The notes beneath the pieces are model-generated. The model ran no database searches, was not told the DNA's origin, and was given only the letters and a program-made list of their open reading frames with translations. Source: Dehalococcoidales bacterium (lineage in GTDB: Bacteria > Chloroflexota > Dehalococcoidia > Dehalococcoidales > RBG-16-60-22). Taken from it: 15,307 nt of DNA. The stretch's first letter is position 1, and each line of letters starts with the position of its first letter. Below are positions 7,376 to 14,092 of the stretch, piece after piece. The translations under genes were made by a program, and so were the position numbers. The stretch is taken from contig JAUWZF010000004.1 in NCBI GenBank assembly GCA_030615475.1, positions 1 through 15,307 on the forward strand, written 5' to 3'.

Positions 7376-7405
7376 ATTATAGCACTATTAAACAACCTCA
7401 CCCAA
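7376..7405 (-). promoter_or_regulatory. Probable promoter of the prs-secA block
   Basis: Reading the minus strand, TATAAT lies at 7381-7376, preceded by TGC, which gives an extended -10. A weak -35 (TTGGGT, 7405-7400) sits 18 bases upstream and falls inside the first segment of the composite repeat. The spacing to the prs ATG is about 40 bases. Confidence 0.55.
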
Positions 7406-7514
7406 TTAATCCCTTCAGGGTGAACCCCCTCTCCAATCAGCAAGCCGAAATGAGTCCAGCAGATAAATTGATTGGAGAGGGGGAAGGAAAGAAAGAGGGG
7501 CTGGCGCCCCTCTT
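7393..7514. repeat. Composite GC-rich intergenic repeat, copy A
   Basis: It starts with CAACCTCACCC (7393-7403) and TTAATCCC (7406-7413). A perfect 15-bp inverted repeat follows: CCCCCTCTCCAATCA (7425-7439) and TGATTGGAGAGGGGG (7469-7483). It ends in a hairpin with arms AAGAGGGGC (7493-7501) and GCCCCTCTT (7506-7514) around a 4-base loop. Copy B at 11092-11179 has the same blocks in nearly the same order and the same orientation. No coding potential. Confidence 0.8.
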
Positions 7515-7554
7515 AGACGCCCCACAATGAGTAACTGAGAGGGAGAGGTTTTGG

Positions 7555-7573
7555 GAGGGGGCTGCGCCCCCTC
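7555..7573. repeat. GC-rich hairpin next to repeat copy A
   Basis: Perfect 8-bp arms GAGGGGGC (7555-7562) and GCCCCCTC (7566-7573) with a 3-base TGC loop. Its sequence echoes the closing hairpin of the composite repeat and may be a further unit of the same family. No T-tract follows on either strand, so it is not a typical intrinsic terminator. Confidence 0.65.
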
Positions 7574-7803
7574 TCGCTTCGCACTCCCTTTTAGGGGTGG
7601 GGGGTATCTTGCGGGATAAGCAAAGAATGGTACTGGGCGGCCCGGGTGGGAAAAGATAATAAGGAACGAGGGGCCAGGGGTGAGGCAAAGATATCAACCA
7701 AATACCAACAGAACCTGCTTAATTACTATGATAGGAGCGGACTATATACCCTTGAAAGTGAAGAATGCAGATACGATAATTGAGCGGATTGCCACTGACA
7801 GAG
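7574..7803. other. Intergenic stretch with no recognised gene
   Basis: This is the remainder of the 470-base gap between the MFS transporter stop and the prs start. I see no RNA gene, no gene with a ribosome binding site and no clear terminator for the MFS gene. A plus-strand frame stays open to about 7787, but it has no credible start or family likeness. Confidence 0.5.
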
Positions 7804-9063
7804 TTAGATTCTACCACCCAGCTTTTTAGTTGGTTTTAATAGTGCTGCCAATATGATACCGACAACGCTAAAACCAGCGCAGACCAGCCAAGCTATCTGA
7901 TAACCGCCAGTGATATCAAATATATAACCAGTGACAAACGGACCGATAGCAGCCCCTACTGTAAAGCCAAGGTGAACAACCCCGTAAATCAAACCATGCG
8001 ATCTCAGCCCAAAAAGCCTGGCCACTATAGGTGACTCGGCCGCACCCATACCTCCAAAAACGAAGCCAAAGACAACAGCAAAGAGGTAAAACATCCATGT
8101 CTCCCTGGCCGGCACCAGCCAGAACAAAGCTACCGACATTATAATACAGCCAATAATGAAAATCTGTCTGTTGCCTATTCTGTCAGCAAGCCCACCCAGC
8201 ACATAATTGCCAAAGATACCTGCCCCACCCATAGAAGCCAAAATGTTGGCGGCACTGGCGGCTGAGATTTCCAACTCAATGGCATGCGGTACAATATGTA
8301 CTATAAAGGCGAAAGAACCATACCCATAGCAAAGGAATAAGAAGGAAGCCAACCAGAATTGTGCCGTATAAACGGACTCCTTGAAGTAAAAGTCCTTAGT
8401 TCCAGATTCTAACTCCTGTCGTTCCCCTTCATTTTCGCCGTATGGTCGCTGCCCCATCTGAGTCGGGTCACGCCTCATTAGTTGAGCAATTAAAACCACA
8501 GTCAGTAAAAGTACACCCCCGATTATGATAAAGGATAGACGCCAATCATAGGTATAAATAAGCCGGGTAATCACCGGTGGTCCAATCAACTGGCCTACGC
8601 CCGCGCCAGCAATAACAATGCCCGTCATCAGGGTTCTTCTGCGGATAAACCATCTGGCGACAGTCGATAATTGCGGGACCCAGACGCCGCTCATGCCAAT
8701 ACCTATTATCACGCCGTAGAACAGATATAACTGCCAGGGATTGCTGACCAATGACATCAGTAAATATCCCAGACCCAATAGTAAGCCACAGATTGTTATC
8801 ACCACCCGAGGACCGAACCTATCGGTAAGTACCCCTACAACAATACCCAGCACGCCATATATAATCATGGAGAGTGAGAAGGCGCCTGAAGTCATAGCAC
8901 TGGTCCAGCCAAACTCGTCCAGCAGAGGCTTGAGGAAGACGCCAAAGGAATTATATGTGGCCCACGACACCGCCATAATGAAGAAGGCGGCTATAACTAC
9001 GATATAACCGTAAAAAAATCGTGGCTCAGTCTTACGGAGTTCGTGAATCTCTTTATTGGTCAC
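7804..9063 (-). CDS. MFS transporter, monocarboxylate / oxalate-formate antiporter-like
   Basis: A 12-helix major facilitator permease of 419 aa, likely moving a small organic anion across the cytoplasmic membrane; the substrate is not known. Hydrophobic segments are evenly spread, six before and six after a charged cytoplasmic loop at about 195-230. Both halves carry the loop 2/3-type MFS signature: GVLTDRFGPR (77-86) and GGLADRIGNR (290-299). The opening FFYGYIVVIAAFFIMAVSWATYNSFGVFLKPL and the GAGVGQLIGPPV segment resemble the OFA/MCT-like branch. The start is a GTG: no ATG gives a full first helix, and an in-frame TAG lies three codons upstream. No good ribosome binding site is close. An extended -10 promoter lies about 45 bases upstream. 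It is a separate unit from the exonuclease gene. Confidence 0.9.
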   Translation of the reverse strand: MTNKEIHELRKTEPRFFYGYIVVIAAFFIMAVSWATYNSFGVFLKPLLDEFGWTSAMTSGAFSLSMIIYGVLGIVVGVLTDRFGPRVVITICGLLLGLGYLLMSLVSNPWQLYLFYGVIIGIGMSGVWVPQLSTVARWFIRRRTLMTGIVIAGAGVGQLIGPPVITRLIYTYDWRLSFIIIGGVLLLTVVLIAQLMRRDPTQMGQRPYGENEGERQELESGTKDFYFKESVYTAQFWLASFLFLCYGYGSFAFIVHIVPHAIELEISAASAANILASMGGAGIFGNYVLGGLADRIGNRQIFIIGCIIMSVALFWLVPARETWMFYLFAVVFGFVFGGMGAAESPIVARLFGLRSHGLIYGVVHLGFTVGAAIGPFVTGYIFDITGGYQIAWLVCAGFSVVGIILAALLKPTKKLGGRI

Positions 9064-9105
9064 GATAAGCTAGTTTGATAGTAGTTCCTCTGATATATTA
9101 GCCCC

Positions 9106-9114
9106 ATTATAGCA
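9106..9114 (-). promoter_or_regulatory. Extended -10 promoter upstream of the MFS gene
   Basis: On the minus strand TGC is followed directly by TATAAT (9111-9106), about 45 bases before the GTG start. No convincing -35 box is seen, which is tolerated when a TGn extension is present. The same TGCTATAAT string serves the prs promoter. Confidence 0.5.
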
Positions 9115-9141
9115 TAAAAGGGGGGTGATGCTGCTCAGGAG

Positions 9142-9630
9142 TTAGAGCAATATCTCCCTCAGGGTCTTCAGATTTACCACATCTTCTCTGTTATACTCTA
9201 GAAGTATCTTCAGGGCATCTAAATCAAAGGAATCGACGTATTTCCACCACAGCCTAACAGCTTCATAACCGTTCATTTCCACAAGTTTACGGTAGATGCC
9301 CAACTGCCGTTCCACGGCTTTGAGTCCACCGAACAGGTTATTTCTCCAGCAATCATACATCAGGTCGTGGTGCGTGAATAGTTCTGCCAGATTTATACCG
9401 AATTGCGAGTGAATAAAGGGCAAATCGAATCTACTGCCGTTATAGGTATAGATAATATTAACGCCGCTGAGAGCCTCCAGTATGCTATCGGCGGTGATAT
9501 CTCTCCCGACAAATTGAATAAATTCGGTATCATCTCCACGACAGAGATGAATACCGATTACGGTAATTTCACAACCGGAAGGGGCGAGACCGGTCGTTTC
9601 AATATCTAAATAAGCTTCGATATGCGGCAT
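9142..9630 (-). CDS. DEDDy 3'-5' exonuclease-like protein (RNase H-like, YprB type)
   Basis: A single-domain protein of 162 aa with the RNase H-like exonuclease fold, predicted to remove nucleotides from 3' ends of DNA or RNA using two metal ions. The acidic motifs are present: D9-I-E11 in AYLDIETTGL (ExoI), D69 in YNGSRFDLPFI (ExoII), and Y146-N-R-E-D150 in EYNREDVVNL (ExoIII, the DEDDy form with tyrosine). The sequence resembles the RNase_H_2/YprB group rather than the DnaQ polymerase proofreading subunit. No helicase or polymerase domain is attached. It lies 130 bases after glyA on the same strand and has a poor ribosome binding site; the intervening DNA shows no gene I can support. The substrate is unknown. 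Confidence 0.88.
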   Translation of the reverse strand: MPHIEAYLDIETTGLAPSGCEITVIGIHLCRGDDTEFIQFVGRDITADSILEALSGVNIIYTYNGSRFDLPFIHSQFGINLAELFTHHDLMYDCWRNNLFGGLKAVERQLGIYRKLVEMNGYEAVRLWWKYVDSFDLDALKILLEYNREDVVNLKTLREILL

Positions 9631-9760
9631 TTGCTCAATCGTCTACGGTGGACACCTGGCGCAGATGGAGCGGAACAGCGTGGAACTCAGGTAACAGTTG
9701 GCTCGGTCGCGCCGTCTTAAAATCATCGCCACCCTCAATAGTAGCATAACCCGGCCCGGG

Positions 9761-11005
9761 TCAGTCATCAATGCCGGGTACGGGGAAGCGCTGGCACATC
9801 TGCGCTACTTCCTGACTTACTTCATCCTGCACCTTGCGGCTGTCGGGATGGTTAATCACTTTAACAATCAGTGCGGCAACGAGTTTCATTTCTTCTTTCC
9901 CGAAGCCGCGCGTGGTCACGGCCGGTGTACCCAGCCTGATGCCGCTGGTCACCAGCGGCGGGCGGGAGTCAAACGGAATGGCATTCCTGTTAACGATAAT
10001 ACCGGCCAAGCCCAGAAATTCCTCGGCCTGTATGCCGGTCACCCCGGTCTCGTTAAGGTCTACCAGCATCAGGTGGTTATCGGTACCGCCCGATACCAGG
10101 CGGAGCCCCAGCCTCTGTAGCTCCGCAGCCAGGGTAAGGGCATTTTCTAAAATAGACCGCTGGTAATCGGTAAACCCGGGCTGCATGGCTTCATAGAGCG
10201 TCACCGCCTTGGCGGCGACGGCATGCATCAGGGGTTTACCCTGTGTTACCGGGAAGACAGCGGCATCGATAACTTTCGCCAGTTCCTTCCGGCATAGTAT
10301 TAAACCGCCGCTGGTACCCCGCAGTGTCTTATGCGTGGTCGTAGTGACGACATCGGAGTAAGGGACGGGGGTGGGGTGCAGTCCGGCGGCCACCATGCCG
10401 GCGATGTGAGCCATGTCGACCATAAGTTTAGCCCCGACGGAGTCGGCGATACGGCGGAAGCGCTCGAAGTCGATAATCCTGGAATAAGCCGTGGCCCCGC
10501 CCACAATCAGCTTCGGCTTGTGCTTTTTAGCCAGCCGTTCAACCTCCGGGTAATCAATCCGTTCTGTCTCCCGGTTCACGCCGTAGTGCACGAATTTATA
10601 CGATTTGCCGGAAAAGGTAACCGGAGAGCCGTGGGTCAGGTGCCCGCCGTGCGCCAGACCCATCGCCAGAACCGTATCTCCATACTCCAGTAAAGCAAAG
10701 TACGCCGCCATATTGGCCGCAGAGCCGCTGTGCGGCTGGACATTGGCGTGCTCGGCGTGAAACAGCTCTTTGGCACGCTGAATGGCCAGTTCCTCGATGG
10801 TATCCATGTTTTCACAGCCGCCGTAGTAGCGCTGGCCGGGATAGCCTTCGGCGTACTTGTAGGTCAAAAACGAGCCCTGGGCTTCAAGAACGGCTTTGCT
10901 GGCATAATTCTCGGAGGCGATAAGGTCTACCGTCTCCCTCTGCCGCTTTTTATCCGCATCAAGGATGCGGGATATTTCCGGGTCGGTCCGGCCTAAGAAA
11001 CTCAT
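9761..11005 (-). CDS. glyA: Serine hydroxymethyltransferase
   Basis: This PLP enzyme interconverts serine plus tetrahydrofolate with glycine plus methylene-tetrahydrofolate and is a main source of one-carbon units. At 414 aa it has standard bacterial length. The N-terminal [30 protein letters not shown] and [12 protein letters not shown] segments are diagnostic. H-S-G-S-A-A-N near 92-98 binds the cofactor phosphate, [16 protein letters not shown] (196-211) holds the cofactor, and K226 in [10 protein letters not shown] is the PLP lysine. The residues after it read GTSGG, where most family members have GPRGG. GAGGAGAG precedes the ATG by about eight bases. A good promoter lies at 11045-11073. 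It is transcribed away from the alpha/beta hydrolase gene. Confidence 0.97.
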   Translation of the reverse strand: MSFLGRTDPEISRILDADKKRQRETVDLIASENYASKAVLEAQGSFLTYKYAEGYPGQRYYGGCENMDTIEELAIQRAKELFHAEHANVQPHSGSAANMAAYFALLEYGDTVLAMGLAHGGHLTHGSPVTFSGKSYKFVHYGVNRETERIDYPEVERLAKKHKPKLIVGGATAYSRIIDFERFRRIADSVGAKLMVDMAHIAGMVAAGLHPTPVPYSDVVTTTTHKTLRGTSGGLILCRKELAKVIDAAVFPVTQGKPLMHAVAAKAVTLYEAMQPGFTDYQRSILENALTLAAELQRLGLRLVSGGTDNHLMLVDLNETGVTGIQAEEFLGLAGIIVNRNAIPFDSRPPLVTSGIRLGTPAVTTRGFGKEEMKLVAALIVKVINHPDSRKVQDEVSQEVAQMCQRFPVPGIDD

Positions 11006-11044
11006 TTAAACTCTCTCCTCAAGGGAAAATCAAATGCTGTAAAT

Positions 11045-11073
11045 AGTCTACACTGGCGCTTTGAGAGTGTCAA
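11045..11073 (-). promoter_or_regulatory. glyA promoter
   Basis: On the minus strand a consensus -35 TTGACA (11073-11068) is followed after 17 bases by TAGACT (11050-11045). Transcription would start near 11037, leaving a leader of about 30 bases that carries only the ribosome binding site, so no riboswitch fits in this leader. Confidence 0.7.
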
Positions 11074-11091
11074 TCGGACTCCAGTTTTTCT

Positions 11092-11179
11092 CAACCTCAC
11101 CCCCTTAATCCCCCTCTCCTTACGAGGCAGGGTGAAGGAGAGGGGGAAGAGAGTTTAAAGAGGGGCTGGCGCCCCTCTT
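11092..11179. repeat. Composite GC-rich intergenic repeat, copy B
   Basis: It contains CAACCTCACCC (11092-11102) and TTAATCCC (11105-11112), then a perfect 12-bp inverted repeat CCCCCTCTCCTT (11110-11121) / AAGGAGAGGGGG (11135-11146). It ends with the hairpin arms AAGAGGGGC / GCCCCTCTT (11158-11179) around a 4-base loop. The closing hairpin is identical to the one at 7493-7514. It lies between the divergent glyA and hydrolase promoters. Confidence 0.82.
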
Positions 11180-11207
11180 CGCAGGCTACTCCCTGAGGGG
11201 AAATTCC

Positions 11208-11236
11208 TTGACAAAGGATCAGCAAATAACTAAACT
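11208..11236 (+). promoter_or_regulatory. Promoter of the alpha/beta hydrolase gene
   Basis: A consensus -35 TTGACA (11208-11213), a 17-base spacer and TAAACT (11231-11236). The expected transcript start is near 11243, about 48 bases before the chosen ATG at 11291. Confidence 0.65.
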
Positions 11237-11290
11237 GAGATACTTATATTTTCACTAAAGAAAGCAATGGTACGATTTAAGGAGGAAAAG

Positions 11291-12094
11291 ATGCCTGAAG
11301 TAAAAGTCGGCGATATCAATATGTATTACGAGGTACACGGCGAGGGAGAGCCACTGGTCCTGATATGTGGTGCCAGTGTGAGCGTAGACATGATGTATGC
11401 TTTCATCCCGGTGTACTCTCCCGAATACAAACTAGTAATTTTCGATAATAGAGGTGCCGGCCAGAGCGACGCACCTGACATTCCTTATACAACGGCAATG
11501 ATGGCGAATGATCTTGCCGGACTACTCGACACCATAGAAGTTGATTCGGCCCATATCATGGGTACTTCAATGGGTGGAATGATAGCTCAAGAATTAGCGC
11601 TGCGTCACCCTGATAGGGTTAAAAGCCTGATTCTGGCATGTACCTATTGTGGTGGTCCAAGTAGCAGTATTATAACAGACCCGGAAATGATGCAACGTAT
11701 GGCAGACTTACCTCCTAAAGAAGGGTTAATGGAAATAATGCGCTTATGCATAAGCCAGAAGTTTCTCGATGAAAATCCAGGTCTGTTAGAGCAGATAGCC
11801 GAGCAAATGATGCAACACCCCATCTCTCCTCACGGCCAGATGAGGCAAACGGAAGCAGAAATGGGTCATAATACCTACGAACGCCTGCCAGAAATCAAAA
11901 TGCCAACTATGATTATTCATGGAGATGATGACCGAATTATCCCGGTGGAAAATGCCAATATATTGGCATCAAGGATACCAGGGGCTGAACTTGCGATACT
12001 TAAAAACGCAGGACATATGTTTTTTGTAGAGGTAGAAGACGAGTCCAACAGGATAATGCTGGACTTCCTCAAAAGACACGGCGCTACTAAATAG
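11291..12094 (+). CDS. Alpha/beta-fold hydrolase
   Basis: A 267-aa cytoplasmic hydrolase with the complete catalytic triad of the alpha/beta fold: S93 in the nucleophile elbow G-T-S-M-G, D214 in HGDDDRIIP and H242 in NAGHMFFVE. The sequence is closest in style to 3-oxoadipate enol-lactonase and related esterases (NRGAGQSDAPD, LLDTIEVDSAHIMGTSMGGMIAQELALRHPDRV), but the substrate cannot be read from the sequence. Start choice: an ATG at 11267 would add eight residues, but AAGGAGG at 11279-11285 lies just before the ATG at 11291, and MPEVKVGDINMYYEVHG is the usual beginning of the fold. It has its own promoter and no operon partner, with pyrG starting about 200 bases later from a separate promoter. 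Confidence 0.92.
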   Translation: MPEVKVGDINMYYEVHGEGEPLVLICGASVSVDMMYAFIPVYSPEYKLVIFDNRGAGQSDAPDIPYTTAMMANDLAGLLDTIEVDSAHIMGTSMGGMIAQELALRHPDRVKSLILACTYCGGPSSSIITDPEMMQRMADLPPKEGLMEIMRLCISQKFLDENPGLLEQIAEQMMQHPISPHGQMRQTEAEMGHNTYERLPEIKMPTMIIHGDDDRIIPVENANILASRIPGAELAILKNAGHMFFVEVEDESNRIMLDFLKRHGATK

Positions 12095-12105
12095 GCATAA
12101 CCCCC

Positions 12106-12134
12106 TTGACAAAGCAGCAACGCCTCCCTATAAT
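12106..12134 (+). promoter_or_regulatory. Perfect-consensus sigma-70-type promoter of pyrG
   Basis: TTGACA (12106-12111), a 17-base spacer and TATAAT (12129-12134): an exact consensus match. It starts only 11 bases after the hydrolase stop codon. The predicted start near 12141 gives a leader of about 155 nt before the pyrG ATG. Confidence 0.8.
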
Positions 12135-12140
12135 AAGAAG

Positions 12141-12297
12141 AAACCCCCACTTGTTTGGCAGTCTATTCCTATTTCTATTGAAAATAGCACAATAGTTTTT
12201 CGTGAGGCACTGTGTACAATTCCCGGTCTAGTTCTGTAATGGACTCCCTGAGATAAGACTAGAAATCTTCCAGATTATTGGAGTTTGGTACTCGTAT
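12141..12297 (+). promoter_or_regulatory. Long pyrG leader with weak structures and a distant ribosome binding site
   Basis: The leader holds a short stem CTATTG (12175-12180) / CAATAG (12190-12195) followed by five Ts, reminiscent of a weak terminator. Further small stems are TCTAGT/ACTAGA and AATCT/AGATT. The only Shine-Dalgarno-like sequence, GGAG at 12280-12283, is 14 bases before the ATG. The start of the transcript does not show the GGGC needed for the reiterative pyrG attenuation known in Bacillus. No known riboswitch is recognised. Confidence 0.35.
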
Positions 12298-13932
12298 ATG
12301 CCAAAGTATATCTTTGTAACCGGAGGCGTGGTCAGTTCCGTAGGGAAGGGCATCACCGTCGCCTCAATCGGCACCATCCTGAAGAGCCGCCAGGTCACCG
12401 TAGCCGTCCAGAAGCTCGACCCCTACCTGAACGTTGACCCGGGCACGATGTCGCCCTACCAGCACGGCGAGGTGTTCGTAACGAAGGACGGGGCGGAAAC
12501 GGACCTCGACCTGGGTAACTACGAGCGCTTTATCGACGCCGAGTTTACGGCGGATTCCAATGTCACCTCGGGGCAAATCTACAGCGCCATTATCGCCAAG
12601 GAAAGGCACGGCGACTTCCTAGGCGGTACCATCCAGATTGTGCCCCATCTGACGACCGAAATTAAGGACCGTTTCAAGCAACTGGCCGAAAAATCAGGGG
12701 CCGATGTGATTCTCATCGAAGTAGGCGGCACCGTGGGCGATATCGAGGGGCAACCGTTCCTGGAGGCTATCCGGCAGATGAGGAACGATGTCGGCAGGAA
12801 CAACGTGCTCTATATCCATGTCACCTTTCTCCCTTATCTCAAATCCACCCAGGAGCTGAAGACCAAGCCCACCCAGCACAGCGTTAACGAGCTGCGCCGT
12901 ATCGGTATTCAGCCCGATGTTATTATCTGCCGCAGCGATTATGACATATCGGAACCAATACGCGATAAGATATCGCTCTTCTGCGACGTGGAAAAGCAGG
13001 CCGTCATTCCTCTACCTACCGTAGAAACGATTTATGAAATTCCCCTGATACTCGACGAATGCGGACTGGGGCAGCTGATTGTCGATAAGCTCGGCATTAA
13101 GGCACGTCGTACTGACCTGCGGAAATGGCGAGGACTCGTGGAACGTATCAAGACACCGCGTGAGCCGGTAAATATCGCCCTCGTCGGCAAATATGTTGAG
13201 CTAAACGACGCCTATTTCTCGGTCCGCGAGGCACTGTACCACGCGGCCCTTCATAATGATAGAGAACTCAACATATTCTGGGTTCACTCCGAGGAACTCG
13301 ATAAGGATGGAGTCGATAATTTGTTGCGCTCGGCCCAGGGTATTATCGTTCCCGGCGGTTTTGGCGAGAGGGGCATCGAGGGTAAGATAAAAGCAGCTAA
13401 ATATGCCCGGGAAAATGAAATCCCGTACCTGGGATTATGCCTGGGGCTGCATGTCATGGTGATCGAGTTAGCCCGTCACGTTTTTAACTCGGATGAGCCG
13501 AACTCGACCGAATTTGCTCCGTCCACTCCTTACCCGGTCATCGACCTTCTGCCCGAACAGAAGAAGATAAAAGACAAGGGAGCCACGATGCGTCTGGGTA
13601 ACTACCCGTGCAAGCTTCTGGACAACAGTCTCGCCGCCAGAGCTTACGGCCAACCTCTGGTACAGGAACGCCACCGGCACCGCTTTGAATTTAACAATGA
13701 ATTCCGCGAGCCGCTGCACAAGGCAGGCATGGTTTACAGCGGCGTTTCTCCCGATGACAAACTGGTCGAGGTCTGTGAACTGGACGACCACCCCTGGATG
13801 CTAAGCTGCCAGTTCCACCCTGAATTCCTTTCCCGCCCCGGTCGCCCCCACCCACTCTTCCGCGATTTTGTCGGCGTGGCTAAAGATATACTGCGTGAAG
13901 GAGATCAACCCCCGCTACCTCTTTCAACCTAA
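12298..13932 (+). CDS. pyrG: CTP synthase (glutamine hydrolysing)
   Basis: CTP synthase converts UTP to CTP using ATP and ammonia released from glutamine, the last step of pyrimidine nucleotide synthesis. The 544 residues form the two usual domains. The N-terminal synthetase domain shows YIFVTGGVVSSVGKGI (P-loop), YLNVDPGTMSPYQHGEVFV and EVGGTVGDIEGQPF. The C-terminal class I glutaminase domain shows the oxyanion GGFGERG (353-359), the nucleophile C381 in GLCLGLH, and the partners H507 and E509 in QFHPEFLSRPGRPHPLF. Most relatives read CLGMQ where this one has CLGLH. The start matches the conserved MxKYIFVTGG opening even though the ribosome binding site is far away. It is followed 17 bases later by a transaldolase-like stub and then rho. 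Confidence 0.98.
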   Translation: MPKYIFVTGGVVSSVGKGITVASIGTILKSRQVTVAVQKLDPYLNVDPGTMSPYQHGEVFVTKDGAETDLDLGNYERFIDAEFTADSNVTSGQIYSAIIAKERHGDFLGGTIQIVPHLTTEIKDRFKQLAEKSGADVILIEVGGTVGDIEGQPFLEAIRQMRNDVGRNNVLYIHVTFLPYLKSTQELKTKPTQHSVNELRRIGIQPDVIICRSDYDISEPIRDKISLFCDVEKQAVIPLPTVETIYEIPLILDECGLGQLIVDKLGIKARRTDLRKWRGLVERIKTPREPVNIALVGKYVELNDAYFSVREALYHAALHNDRELNIFWVHSEELDKDGVDNLLRSAQGIIVPGGFGERGIEGKIKAAKYARENEIPYLGLCLGLHVMVIELARHVFNSDEPNSTEFAPSTPYPVIDLLPEQKKIKDKGATMRLGNYPCKLLDNSLAARAYGQPLVQERHRHRFEFNNEFREPLHKAGMVYSGVSPDDKLVEVCELDDHPWMLSCQFHPEFLSRPGRPHPLFRDFVGVAKDILREGDQPPLPLST

Positions 13933-13949
13933 TTGAGGAGGAGAACCGA

Positions 13950-14030
13950 ATGCAGATGATACAACACCCGATGGCCGATGTCGGCATCAAACGCTTCCTG
14001 GACGACTGGAAAAGCGTAGCCAATAAATAA
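13950..14030 (+). pseudogene. 26-codon ORF resembling the C-terminal tail of a transaldolase (TalC/Fsa type)
   Basis: A tiny ORF starts 17 bases after the pyrG stop, behind a strong ribosome binding site GAGGAGGAGA with a 6-base spacer, and ends in TAA. Its peptide contains IQHPMADVGIKRFLDDW, which closely resembles the last residues of bacterial transaldolase / fructose-6-phosphate aldolase-like proteins (HPLTDxGLxxFLxDW, from memory). Those proteins are about 215 aa, so the catalytic barrel with its Schiff-base lysine is missing. Transaldolase genes lie between pyrG and rho in Bacillus, which supports the reading. The simplest view is an internal deletion that kept the ribosome binding site, an ATG and the 3' end. 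It could instead be a retained small protein or an assembly deletion. Confidence 0.6.
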
Positions 14031-14092
14031 AAAGAAGAAAGGTAACAATACCCCTTCCTGTCAGGGAGACGGGATGAGAGTGAGGTGGAATC

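Noticed and set aside
7493..7573. GC-rich hairpins as intrinsic terminators for the MFS gene
   Set aside because: No T-tract follows either hairpin, and they lie 230-310 bases beyond the MFS stop codon. The identical hairpin at 11158-11179 is not at a gene end, so the repeat explanation is better.
7334..7573. Possible CRISPR array because of repeated GC-rich blocks
   Set aside because: The blocks differ in length and spacing, there are no regular spacers, and no cas genes are nearby.
7437..7697. An 86-codon Pro/Ser-rich minus-strand ORF in the intergenic gap
   Set aside because: It is the translation of the composite repeat and its GC-rich hairpins, with low complexity and no ribosome binding site.
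7646..7787. A plus-strand open frame of about 46 codons from a GTG
   Set aside because: No ribosome binding site, no family match and only marginal length; more likely chance.
9631..9760. A 34-codon minus-strand ORF and possible structured RNA between glyA and the exonuclease gene
   Set aside because: The ORF has no ribosome binding site and no family likeness. I compared the stretch by eye with SRP RNA and found no conserved core.
11267..11290. Earlier ATG for the hydrolase, adding eight residues
   Set aside because: The strong AAGGAGG at 11279-11285 would lie inside the coding region, and the family normally begins at the later Met.
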